Below the pieces are notes generated by a model that made no database searches, was not told where the DNA came from, and was given only the letters and a program-made list of their open reading frames with translations. 64,000 nucleotides of DNA from contig FJUW01000071.1 of NCBI GenBank assembly GCA_900074885.1, positions 183,913-247,912 on the forward strand. Reading direction: 5' to 3'. Position 1 is the stretch's first letter. Each line of letters starts with the position of its first letter. Position numbers and translations under genes: made by a program. This document shows, piece by piece, positions 11,748 through 20,821 of this stretch. This stretch comes from Rhynchosporium graminicola (lineage: Eukaryota; Ascomycota; Leotiomycetes; Helotiales; Ploettnerulaceae).

Positions 11748-12960
11748 CTAAAACTCTACTTCTTTAATTACCTCTACTTTACTAGCTTTCTCCCCTAAGT
11801 TCTCTAGAGCTTCTAGTAAATCTAGAATATCTGGAACTAGAATTATTATATCTAACTCTTTACCTAAATCTACTAACGTAGCCCTAGTAATAGACTGAGT
11901 GTAATAGCTAATCCTACGGGCTTTCTTCTTTAGAGAGGGTCCGGGAGTATCTAGATCTAACGCTATCTTTAAACTAGAAAGCAAATTCCTCTTTCCCTTA
12001 GTATTAGATATTATAGCTTTAAATATAACTTTCTTTATAAATTCCTATATAATACTATTTAATTCCTTTATCTACTTTAATACTATTTTAGCTATTAACT
12101 TAGATTTCGCCGAATCGACTATTAGAAGATCTAAATCTTATATCGCGTTAGTATTATACTAGTATCTAAGGGTTTAAGATCGCAACTTACTACTTTAATA
12201 AACTCTAACTCCTTAAATATCTTCTCTATAGAATGCCTTAAAGCTTAAGTCTCTATTAATTATATAGTAGTAATCTCTAATATAATAATAGGAGTAGCAG
12301 ATTTCGCGAGATAATAGATCTGATTAATAGCCTTATAGGTAGCTATAATACTACTCTGATTTAGCTCTATATCTTTAGCTTCGCCGCTAGAAAGTAAACC
12401 GGATAAAATAGTATACTCTATATTAATATAGTTAAGTAATTATAACGTGTTAGTATATATAACTGCGTTTATATTTAAGTAACTTATATACTTATAACTA
12501 CTCTTTAACGCTAAATAATACTTATAAAGCTTAGAGTTAGGCTTATTAAACGAGTATAAGAGTTCTAAAATAAGAGTATTATTATACTTTATCTTAAGGA
12601 AAGCGCGAATATATTATAAGTAATATATATGATACGCCGCCGAAAGAGCGCCGGCAGGAACTAGTAAAAGCACTATAAGAGTTAGTATTATAGATCTATG
12701 AAACTCTTATACTGCACTTAAGGACTATCTCTAAAACTAAGATAGGAAACTTACTTATATTAAGAGAAGAGTTAATTAAGTTAATTAATATATAAGATTA
12801 TAGCAGACTACTATAGTAGTTAGTAATAATACCTACTATAGGAGCTATATCGTAGTCTAAGGAGAGTAAACTTACAAGTTAAAGTAGTTATCGTAGTTAA
12901 AAAGGAAAGGCTCTAATATTAATAAACCTTTTCCTTTATATACTTTACGCCCTACTTAAA
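11748..12960 (-). pseudogene. Antisense coding remnant between pol and 3' LTR of copy B
   Basis: About 1.7 kb lies between the end of pol and the 3' LTR. On the minus strand, 11984-11748 stays open for 78 codons (internal motif K-K-K-A-R-R-I-S-Y-Y-T), unusually long for RIP-mutated DNA, and the frame extends further upstream without an ATG. Copy A has the same peptide at about 14774-14538, with one stop replacing Q and several changes of the kind RIP makes (G/E, A/V, P/L). The product would be charged and proline-containing. I do not recognise it. Extra antisense ORFs in this position are known in some LTR elements, but the function here is unknown. The upstream limit is approximate. Confidence 0.45.
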
Positions 12961-12973
12961 ACTCGACTCCTAT

Positions 12974-13190
12974 TATAAATAGATAAAGTAAATACTACTT
13001 ACCGCCTGATTTAGAAGCTACGACTAATATAGTACTATTATAGCGATATAACTAGTTAGAACCTAATAAAGAATTTACTACNTATAAATAGATAAAGTAA
13101 ATACTACTTACCGCCTGATTTAGAAGCTACGACTAATATAGTACTATTATAGCGATATAACTAGTCAGAACCTAATAAAGAATTTACTAC
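12974..13190. other. Single-N join with duplicated 108-bp flanks (probable assembly artefact)
   Basis: An N at 13082 separates two 108-bp copies (12974-13081 and 13083-13190) that are almost identical. Copy A has a single copy at the same place (about 15,765-15,872). Removing one copy makes the A and B tails 2,677 and 2,676 bp. This is an unmerged overlap, not biology. Confidence 0.88.
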
Positions 13191-13313
13191 TACTAAAGAG
13201 CAGCTAGCGCTTATTACGCGAATATCAACGAAAATAGTTATAATAAAGATTAATTCTAGTATAAACTATAACTTTCCGAGCTTAGGGTTAAGCTCTTCTT
13301 AGGGGGGGGGTAA

Positions 13314-13581
13314 TATAACGATAGCTTACTTGAATATTATATAAGAAGAAGGATAGATACTAGGGCCTAAGTTCATAAGTATCTTAGCAGAACTAGTATT
13401 CGACTCGGTATAGTATCGGGCTAGTACCGGCATATATATATAAAGTGCCTTATACTCTATCTCTCTTCTTCTTCCTTCTTTATCTTTTTGTTTCTTTCGT
13501 AGTAGACTATATAAGATCGCTCTTAGCCTCCCTACTTGTTTATTCTTGCTTATATACCGCCTTGAGTCTTGTGTCGTTACA
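13314..13581 (+). repeat. 3' LTR of copy B (268 bp)
   Basis: Exactly the same length as the 5' LTR and alignable without gaps over its first 39 bases. The end GTGTCGTTACA is intact and is followed at once by the CTCTA target copy. A polypurine tract (ten G, then TAA) precedes it. Confidence 0.93.
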
Positions 13582-13586
13582 CTCTA

Positions 13587-15995
13587 CCTCCTTCTACTAG
13601 TAAACCGATAGATAAATAGAGATTATAAATCAGTATATTAACTAATACTTTAGACCTTTTATTAATTATTACTAGAGTAACTAGGGCGAACTATTACTAA
13701 TAATAGATTACGCTTAAGTAACCCTGCCTTATAACTCTATCGATATAGCGCTATATACCCTTAAATATAGTATACTACTACGGAATAGCTAAGACTAGAA
13801 GTAACTTACCGGATCGATACTATAAGAGAAGCTTAACTATACTAATACTAAATCCTTAGCTAAATATACTAAATCCGCTATTAAGGTTATAAAAGCTAAT
13901 ATATTAGCTACTTAGTATAAGATAAGCGCTATAATTAACCTGAAATAGCGTAATATTAACTAAGAAGTTAGAGATAAGGTATTTCTCTCTATAAGGAACC
14001 TTAAGAATTACTAGCTAAGTAAGAAGCTATCTAGTCTCTAGGTAAGACTATACTAGGTCTTAGCTAAGATTAGATACTCTATAAGCTAGATTTACCCCCG
14101 GGATCTTCTATTTATAATATATTCGCCCCTGAATTACTCTTTAAGGACTCGGATAATTTATTATTAAGCTAGGAGTTACTAAACTTACTCCCGGAAGTTA
14201 TTACTACTTAAGAAAAGTAGGAGTTATAAGATATACTTACTATATAGCTCTTAAGAGGTAATCTGAAGTATTAGGTTAGTTAGCTAAGCTATAACCCGGA
14301 CCTAACTTAGTATAACGCTTCCGATCTAATAAGTACTCTATATAAGCTCAGAGACTTCTATGCTACTAACTTAAGTAAACTTAGACTTCCGCGTAAACTA
14401 GATTAGTAGATTAAGGCCTAGGAAGATAGAATAAATAACTATAGTTACTTAGAGGATAATAAGCTATTATAGTTATTAGTATTAGAATTTATTACTAAGG
14501 ATAATCCCCTAATTATACTCTATAATAATACTATATCTAAAACTCTACTTCTTTAACTACTTCTATTTCACTAGCTTTCTCTCTTAAGTTCTCCGGAGCT
14601 TCTAATAAATCTAGAATATCTAGAACCGGAACTACTATATCTAACTCCTTACTTAAATCTACTAATATAGCTCTAGTAGTAGACTAAGTATAATAGCTAA
14701 TCCTATGGGCTTTCTTCTTTAGAGAAAGTCTAAGAGTATCTAGATCTAATACTATTTCTAAACTAGAAGGTAAATTCCTCTTTCCCTTAGTATTAGATAT
14801 TATAGCTTTAAATATAGCTTTCTTCGCAAATTCCTATATAATACTATTTAACTCCTTTATTTACTTTAATACTATTTATATTATTAACTTAGATTTCGCC
14901 GAATCTACTATTAAAAGATCTAGATCTTATATTATATTAGTATTATACTAGTATCTAAGGATTTAAGATCTTAACTTATTACTTTAATAAACTCTAACTC
15001 CTTAAATACTTTCTCTATAGAACGCTTTAAAGCTTAAGTCTCTACTAATTATATAATAATAATCTCTAATATAATAATAGGAGTAATAGATTTCAGAAGA
15101 TAATAGATCCGATTAATCGCCTTATAAGTAGCTACGATACCGCCCCGATTTAGCTCCGCGTCTTTAGCTTTACTACTAGGAAATAACTCGGATAAAATAG
15201 CGTACTCTGTATTAATATAGTTAAGTAACTATAATACGTTAGTATATATACTTACGTTTAGGTTTAAGTAACCTATAAGCTTATAACTACTCTTTAACGC
15301 TGAATAATATTTATAAAGCTTAGAGTTAGGCTTATTAAATAAGTATAAGAGTTCTAAAATAAGAGTATTATTATATTTTATCTTAAGGAAAGCGCGAATA
15401 TACTATAGGTAATATATATAATACGCCGCCGAAAGAGTACCGGCAGGAACTAGTAAAAGCACTATAAGAGTTAGTATTATAGATCTGTGAAACTCCTATA
15501 TTACACTTAAGGACTATTCTTAAAACTAAGATAGGAAACTTACTTATATTAAGAGAAGAGTTAATTAGGTCGATTAATATATAAGATTATAATAGACTAC
15601 TATAATAGTTAGTAACGATACCTACTTTAGAAGCTATATCGTAGTCTAGGGAGAATAAACTTATAAGTTAAAGTAGTTATCGTAGTTAAAAAGGAAAGGC
15701 TCTAATATTAATAAACCCTTTCTTTTATATACCTTACGCCATACTTAAACTCGACTCTTATTATAAATAGATAAAGTAAATACTACTTATCGCCCGATTT
15801 AGAAGCTACGACTAATATAGTACTATTATAGCGATATAACTAGTCAGAACCTAATAAAGAATTTACTACTACTACTAAAGAGCAGCTAGCGCTTATTACG
15901 CGAATATCGACGAAAAAAGTTATAATAAAAACTAATTCTAGTATAAACTATAACCTTCAGAGCTTAAGGTTAAGCTCTTCTTAGGGAGGGGGTAA
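13587..15995 (+). pseudogene. Copy A 3' part: integrase end, chromodomain-like tail, antisense remnant
   Basis: This resumes the integrase exactly where it was cut at 5666 and is colinear with 10797-13313 of copy B. The integrase end and chromodomain-like tail run to about 14,430. The antisense coding remnant corresponding to 11748-12960 follows at about 14,538-15,750. Stops are dense throughout, and the density of C-to-T type changes is similar to copy B, so both copies were exposed to RIP. Confidence 0.8.
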
Positions 15996-16263
15996 TATAA
16001 AAATAGCTAACCTGAATATTATATAAGAAGAAGGATAGATAATAGGGCCTAAGTTCATAGGTATCCCGGCAGAACTAGTATCCGACCTAGTATAGTATTA
16101 GACTAGTACCGGTATATATATATAAGGTGCCTTATACTCTATCTCTCTTCTTCTTCCTTTCTTATCTTTTTGTTTTCTTCGTAGTAAACTATATAAGATC
16201 GCTCTTAGCCTCCCTACTCGTTTATTCTTACTTATATACCGCCTTGAGTCTTATGTCGTTACA
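15996..16263 (+). repeat. 3' LTR of copy A (268 bp)
   Basis: Same length and sequence family as the copy B LTRs. It is preceded by the matching purine tract (GGGAGGGGGTAA) and ends ATGTCGTTACA at 16263. To its right lies the mariner transposase remnant, so 16263/16264 is the right insertion junction of copy A. The left junction is outside the window, so the target duplication cannot be checked. Confidence 0.9.
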
Positions 16264-16640
16264 GTTTCTTCTAGATATAATAGTCGAAGGGGGAGAGTTT
16301 ATGCACGATAGCGTAGGTCCGTACCGAGGAAATATTATAAAATAGATACTTCGAGAGATAAATATTCGAGTTATAAGTTAGTTTCCTTACTCTCCTGATT
16401 TAAATCTAATCGAGAACCTTTAGGCTTTAATAAAAGCAGAGCTATATCGATTACACCTTAAGCTAGAGCACGCTCCTAATACTAACGCTACGCTTAACGC
16501 GTTAATTCAAGATGCGTAAGAAGCGTAGTATACTATTGATAACGGAATTCTCTATCGACTAGCTACTACTATAGATCATCGAGTAAAGTCGGTAATCGAG
16601 GCGAAAGGGTAGTATACAAAATATTAGAATTATATCTTCA
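16264..16640 (+). pseudogene. Tc1/mariner DD34E transposase, C-terminal remnant
   Basis: One frame reads F-M-H-D-S-V-G, then F-P-Y-S-P-D-L-N-L-I-E-N-L, then H-R-V-K-S-V-I-E-A-K-G and Y-T-K-Y. That is the second catalytic D, the third catalytic residue (E, 34 positions later) and the C-terminus typical of fungal Tc1/mariner transposases. The frame is broken by six stops. Each sits where the family has W or Q (for example the W of N-L-W and of G-W-Y), so they are TGG/CAA to TAG/TAA changes from RIP. The N-terminal part is missing: copy A of the Gypsy element abuts it at 16263. Terminal repeats were not confirmed; the G-rich tract at about 16710 may be near the end. Confidence 0.85.
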
Positions 16641-17294
16641 ATTCTAGTTATTTACCTTGAAAAGCAGCGAGTAAATAACTGCCTAATCGGGTAAGTGATA
16701 CTTGGCTACAAGGGGGGGGGGTGCAGATACTTTTTGCACCCTACTGTATCCCCAGCTTACCCCAACCCCGAATTTCTCCATCCTTGGAACAAAGGGGGAA
16801 GGAAGCCTGACAGGTCTGACTTACCCTGCGAATCAAAATACCTATGATGCTTCATCTCGGACTTGTCAACGTCCAGACGTCAAGCTTGTAGCCGTTCACC
16901 ATGACGTATGTTTATGTCTCACTCTAGTGAACGATTTCTAGCCACTCGCAGTATCACACTGCGTTCTGAATCCTGATACACAAAACGACTATTGAGAAAA
17001 CCTCTCGAGACCGAAACGAGGTTTAGAAAACATAAACCTTGAATATGTAGTTTTTAGTCAATCTGGGATGTAAATTTTGATTATAATTGTTTGTTGAGTC
17101 TCATAATGAGATAGGTAATAAATGATTTCGACAATAGCGTTCGAAGAACAGCATGGACTTCCTACTCTCAAAGCGGCATTTTGAAGTCACAATGCAATGT
17201 TGGACGCTAACTTAGCAATCATGACTTTGTTCTTCGCTCCCCAAGCTCAAATAACCACCTTCGGCCCCGACTCCCAAGAGACTCAGTGTTTAAC
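16641..17294. other. Transition from RIP-mutated to normal composition; no gene seen
   Basis: Composition returns to near-balanced GC and CpA/TpG reappear after about 16,640. A run of ten G at 16710-16719 is followed by a TGCAGATAC...TTTGCACCC stretch that could belong to the end of the mariner element. A 79-codon open frame at 16702-16941 has no recognisable domain and I do not call it. Confidence 0.5.
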
Positions 17295-17678
17295 GGAATC
17301 GATTATTTCATCATAAGGCTACAAGACACACATACATACACTCTACACTCAATCTACCTACCTACGCGTGCTAATTTCTCGCTCAAGGAAAGATTTAGTG
17401 AAATCGTGCGAAGGCAGAGATGGCGGCGCCACTTCTGTTACTTTAGAGTCTACGAAATCACCCGCGAAAATTCGTTACTGCGTTGTGATACAGACAGTTC
17501 AGTAATTGAATCGAATTTAGCGCAGAAGGGGAAATGTAGGGAGTGGTACCTACAGGCTAACGGGGGTATCTTCTCGCTTAATTCTATCGGGATAAAAGTG
17601 GTATGAGATGAGTGCCTGTTGCAAGGTCAGGAACAGTTGCGGAGGTGCCTTTTGGCCCATGACGAAATAATCGATTCC
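17295..17678. mobile_element. hAT-like MITE candidate (384 bp)
   Basis: The 20-bp ends GGAATCGATTATTTCATCAT (17295-17314) and the inverted copy at 17659-17678 match with one difference. The eight bases outside are TGTTTAAC (17287-17294) on the left and TGTTTATC (17679-17686) on the right, an 8-bp target duplication with one mismatch, as hAT transposons make. The interior has no transposase frame. The TIRs do not start with the CAGNG often seen in hAT elements, so the family call is tentative, but TIR plus TSD together are hard to explain by chance. Confidence 0.65.
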
Positions 17679-17686
17679 TGTTTATC

Positions 17687-18412
17687 TACCTAGCCGAGCT
17701 AGCTATTAGAGTTCTAGGAAGAATAATGGTCGTGAAGCGTCAAGATAATGTTGTTACTAACACATCAAGTCGAACAAACCCGTTGACATCTCATTCCAGC
17801 TCGTACATCCGGTCTACCTATATACCACTTCAAGCAGCAAAATTACATCTATTCTGCTCGCTGCAGCACTCTATATTGATGATGCGTTCGGTGTACAATT
17901 GCTGACCGGCGGCCACGGGATGAAGTGTCACCAAGTTCAAGTCCGAACCTTGATTGGATACTAGCAGACGCTTGATAACGGACCAGCGCCCAGAAGCTTA
18001 TCTTCACCGGTACTTTTCGTAAGAAGAAAAAATGTCATGAGATTTTAATCGTGGTCATGTCGTGTGCAAGCTCTCTTATCAGCAGATTTTGCCCGTCCGT
18101 ATCTTTAAACCCTGCTCTTCTTGTAGGTTTTCCGAATACTTCGGTATATTCAAAACGAAGGTCACCCCCTCATGAGTAGCACATGAAAGTTACGGCTGGA
18201 AAAATTCTCTTCGTACGCTCCACTTCGCAGCTTGTTAGTCGCACCGGCAGTGGCACCTTCCCGCGACTCCCGCAGCTACGTAATTGCCTGCACAAGCTTT
18301 CTTTCTGTGCCGAGGAATCTGCAACTGCAAGGCTGGAGTTGAAGAAGAGGAGTTTTCAGTTTCCGAACATCCGCTGAGTGATTACCTTCGAAAGCTTTGG
18401 AAGTCTTTCAAA
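17687..18412. other. Upstream region of the MFS gene
   Basis: Nothing coding is recognised. An open frame runs into the MFS coding sequence from the left, but it has no ATG before 18413 in that frame, so I treat this stretch as promoter and 5' leader. Confidence 0.5.
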
Positions 18413-20035
18413 ATGGACAACCAAGTCGAGATCCTCCCAGGAACTTCGCGCCTCTTCGAAAGCGATGCGCAAGCAGCAAGTTCCCATCTCAAACGACATG
18501 GTAATATCGTACTCTCTCCACAACCGACCGAATCTCCGAACGATCCTTTGAATTGGAGTTCGCCGAGGAAGTATTTGCACGCCATCCTTTTGATATTCAT
18601 CACAGGATTTACGGCTGCGACAGCAAACGATGCTGGTTCGGCGCAAGATGGGATGCACGAGGAATATGGCATATCATACGCTGCAATGAATACAGGAGCT
18701 GGAGTATTGTTTGTAGGGATTGGATACTGGACATTCTTGATCTCTCCCGCTGCTGCGCTCTATGGGAGGAGGGTTCCATACTTGATGGGTATAACATGGG
18801 GACTCATTGGCGCATTGTGGTTCTCGCATGTCAAGGGAACTCGAGATTCAGTTTGGAACCAGCTGTTTGTCGGGGCTTCAGAAAGTGCTGCAGAAGCAAA
18901 CGTCCAATTGTCATTATCCGAGATCTCTTTTGAACATCAGAGAGGGAGTGTTATTGGTATATACGTCTTGGCGACCAGTGTTGGAACATATCTTGGACCT
19001 TTGATCGGTGGATTTGTTTCTGATCGCTTAGGTTGGAGATGGATCGCCTGGCTCTCGGTCATTGTTTCGTCTTGCCTGCTTCTGGTCCTGTTCTTTGGTC
19101 TTGAAGAAACCATGTTCGATCGAGCAGCCCAAAGCGGGACAATGATCCAAGGTTTGCAGCATTCTGTAGACCCTTCCTCGGATAACGAAAAGAGTGGAGA
19201 GCTCAAGAAGACGCCGTCTCATACAGCCTCAGACGCACCGCGAGGCAAAGATGAGAAGCCGAAAACATATTTTCAGCGCATACAGTTCATCACACCTGCA
19301 CCAAATTTGAAAGGTACAGGATTCAAACAATACATCAGCCGACTGTTCCACACCCTACGTATTTTTGGGTTTCCAGCCGTGATATATTCAGGTATTCAGT
19401 GGGGCGCACAGGATGCTTGGTTGACATTTTACCTCACTCTTGAAGAGACTAGTTGGTATGAAGAGCCTTGGAACTACAATGATGCTCAAGTTGGGATCAT
19501 GAACGTTCCATGTATCATTGGAGCAATTATTGGTTGTTTCTGGGGTGGATACATGTCTGATCGATTTGTATTCTGGATGGCCAAGCGCCGAAACGGTATC
19601 CGAGAAGCAGAAGATCGTCTCTGGATGATGTTTCCATGCGCAATATGCTCACCTGCGGGTATGCTGCTCTTTGGCATTGGGACGTCTTACAGCTGGGATT
19701 GGCCAGTACCTTACGTTGGGCTCGGACTAATTGGATTCGGATGGGGTTGTGCCGGTGATTTGAGTATGGCGTATCTTATGGATGCGTATCCAGAGATGGT
19801 CCTGGAGGGCATGGTTGGTGTTGCTGTCATCAACAACACCATTGGATGCATATTTACCTTCACGGCAAGTACTTGGCTGGACAATAGTGGGGTTCGGGAC
19901 TGCTTTATTGCGCTTTCCGTACTTGATTTTTTCTTCATCATGTTGACAATTCCTATGATGATCTATGGTAAGACGTGTCGACGATGGACATTGACTCGAT
20001 ATCGAAACTTTGTCAAGATTCGAGATTCTATCTGA
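18413..20035 (+). CDS. MFS transporter (DHA1/HOL1-like)
   Basis: A single-exon gene for a 540-aa polytopic membrane protein, probably a proton-coupled exporter or importer of small molecules at the plasma membrane. The N-terminus has the D-P-L-N-W-S motif (residues 44-49) that precedes TM1 in the fungal DHA1/HOL1-like group. G-R-R at 118-120 fits the loop motif between TM2 and TM3. G-P-L-I-G-G-F-V-S-D-R-L-G-W-R-W is the exporter-type motif C of TM5 and what follows it. A hydrophilic loop of about 90 residues starts at E-E-T-M-F-D-R (231) and splits the two six-helix halves. I chose the ATG at 18413 because the frame upstream has no ATG. Substrate cannot be told from sequence. The neighbour is a dead STAND gene, which gives no hint. 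Confidence 0.92.
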   Translation: MDNQVEILPGTSRLFESDAQAASSHLKRHGNIVLSPQPTESPNDPLNWSSPRKYLHAILLIFITGFTAATANDAGSAQDGMHEEYGISYAAMNTGAGVLFVGIGYWTFLISPAAALYGRRVPYLMGITWGLIGALWFSHVKGTRDSVWNQLFVGASESAAEANVQLSLSEISFEHQRGSVIGIYVLATSVGTYLGPLIGGFVSDRLGWRWIAWLSVIVSSCLLLVLFFGLEETMFDRAAQSGTMIQGLQHSVDPSSDNEKSGELKKTPSHTASDAPRGKDEKPKTYFQRIQFITPAPNLKGTGFKQYISRLFHTLRIFGFPAVIYSGIQWGAQDAWLTFYLTLEETSWYEEPWNYNDAQVGIMNVPCIIGAIIGCFWGGYMSDRFVFWMAKRRNGIREAEDRLWMMFPCAICSPAGMLLFGIGTSYSWDWPVPYVGLGLIGFGWGCAGDLSMAYLMDAYPEMVLEGMVGVAVINNTIGCIFTFTASTWLDNSGVRDCFIALSVLDFFFIMLTIPMMIYGKTCRRWTLTRYRNFVKIRDSI

Positions 20036-20821
20036 CATTTTTGGGCCTCTTTGTATATACTTGATTCGGTCTTGAAGAAGTGCATTTGATATTCATAACA
20101 CTATTGCAAGCTGTGACTTTAGTTCCACTCGATCAACATTTGATTGTGCCTAGTGAGCTATGCTTCATTTTGCCACAATCATAGAGTTTGCAGATTTGAC
20201 CCGTGGTTTTCGATTATTCCGTGTCAGTCTTCAGTGCTGGACAAAATGAGTAAGTAGAGCATCAGGGCCAGCTCAGAGCTCGCACATACCATAATCGAAT
20301 TTTTGGGTCAGTGATTGAAGCGAAGCGCCCCACGCGAATCCAGCACATACGCTTCCTATTTAAGCAGAACTTCCATAATCTTGGCACCATGTTTAAGATT
20401 TCCAGCGACTACCTCTATGACCTTATCGGTGATAGGCACGTCCGGAATACGAGCAATCGATCAATAACCCTCTCATCATACCATGACAGCGGCATATATA
20501 GTGCAGCTAGGTCCATTTCCGACCTCTCATCCAAGATAAGAAGTATCTGCTGGCCATAATTGTAACTTCCCCGAGTCAACAGTTATTCCAAGGAAAGGCG
20601 GTTCTTAGACGAATCAAAATCTTAATAATCTCCAGCAGAGGCTGCCGCAGAATGGTCCTGCCCGACCTGACCTTTCTTTTGCGTTTTCGATGTCGACACA
20701 GCTTCTTCGTGTATGACTAGGATGGTTGTCTTCCGTCTTGGACGTGACCCTTTCTTAGGATTTACCCTTCGTCTCCAGAGCAGATCGATCTATGTGAACT
20801 CCTTTTCGTCATGATATCGGT
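20036..20821. other. Intergenic, no gene seen
   Basis: This is downstream of the MFS gene. Open frames here are short and lack domains. It ends at the 3' end of the minus-strand STAND pseudogene, so the two genes converge. Confidence 0.5.

Larger units (their letters stand above)
5667..13581 (+). mobile_element. Complete nested Ty3/Gypsy chromovirus-like element (copy B)
   Basis: Two LTRs of exactly 268 bp (5667-5934 and 13314-13581) flank gag, protease, reverse transcriptase, RNase H, integrase and a chromodomain-like tail in Ty3/Gypsy order. The element is inserted in the integrase of copy A with the 5-bp target CTCTA repeated at 5662-5666 and 13582-13586; copy B's own integrase shows the empty site at 10792. 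A run of ten G followed by TAA just precedes the 3' LTR (polypurine tract). Apparent length is 7,915 bp, but two single-N joins add about 137 duplicated bases (9871-9925 and 12974-13190), so the real length is near 7,780 bp. RIP stops occur throughout, so the element cannot move by itself. Confidence 0.93.
750..16263 (+). mobile_element. Host Ty3/Gypsy element (copy A), 5'-incomplete and interrupted
   Basis: Three separated segments (750-1552, 2970-5666 and 13587-16263) match copy B in order and orientation: gag end, protease, reverse transcriptase, RNase H and integrase, then the 3' region and a 268-bp 3' LTR. Without the inserted elements and their duplicated targets, the first two parts total about 3,495 bp. 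The same interval of copy B is about 3,496 bp once a 28-bp join artefact is removed. The last part is 2,677 bp against 2,676. The missing first 1.6 kb should lie left of the window, beyond the antisense element. Every frame is full of TAA/TAG, with CpA and TpG almost absent, as RIP leaves it. The element is dead. Confidence 0.9.

Noticed and set aside
16127..16345. 72-codon plus frame spanning an LTR end
   Set aside because: It runs from the copy A LTR into the mariner remnant and is a chance fusion.
16702..16941. 79-codon frame just right of the RIP block
   Set aside because: It begins next to a ten-G run near a transposon end, with no recognisable domain or splice context.
17286..17606. 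106-codon open frame
   Set aside because: It starts with GTG, has no domain and lies almost wholly inside the MITE-like element.
18284..18412. Longer N-terminus for the MFS transporter
   Set aside because: The upstream frame opens with TTG and has no ATG before 18413, where the expected family N-terminus begins.
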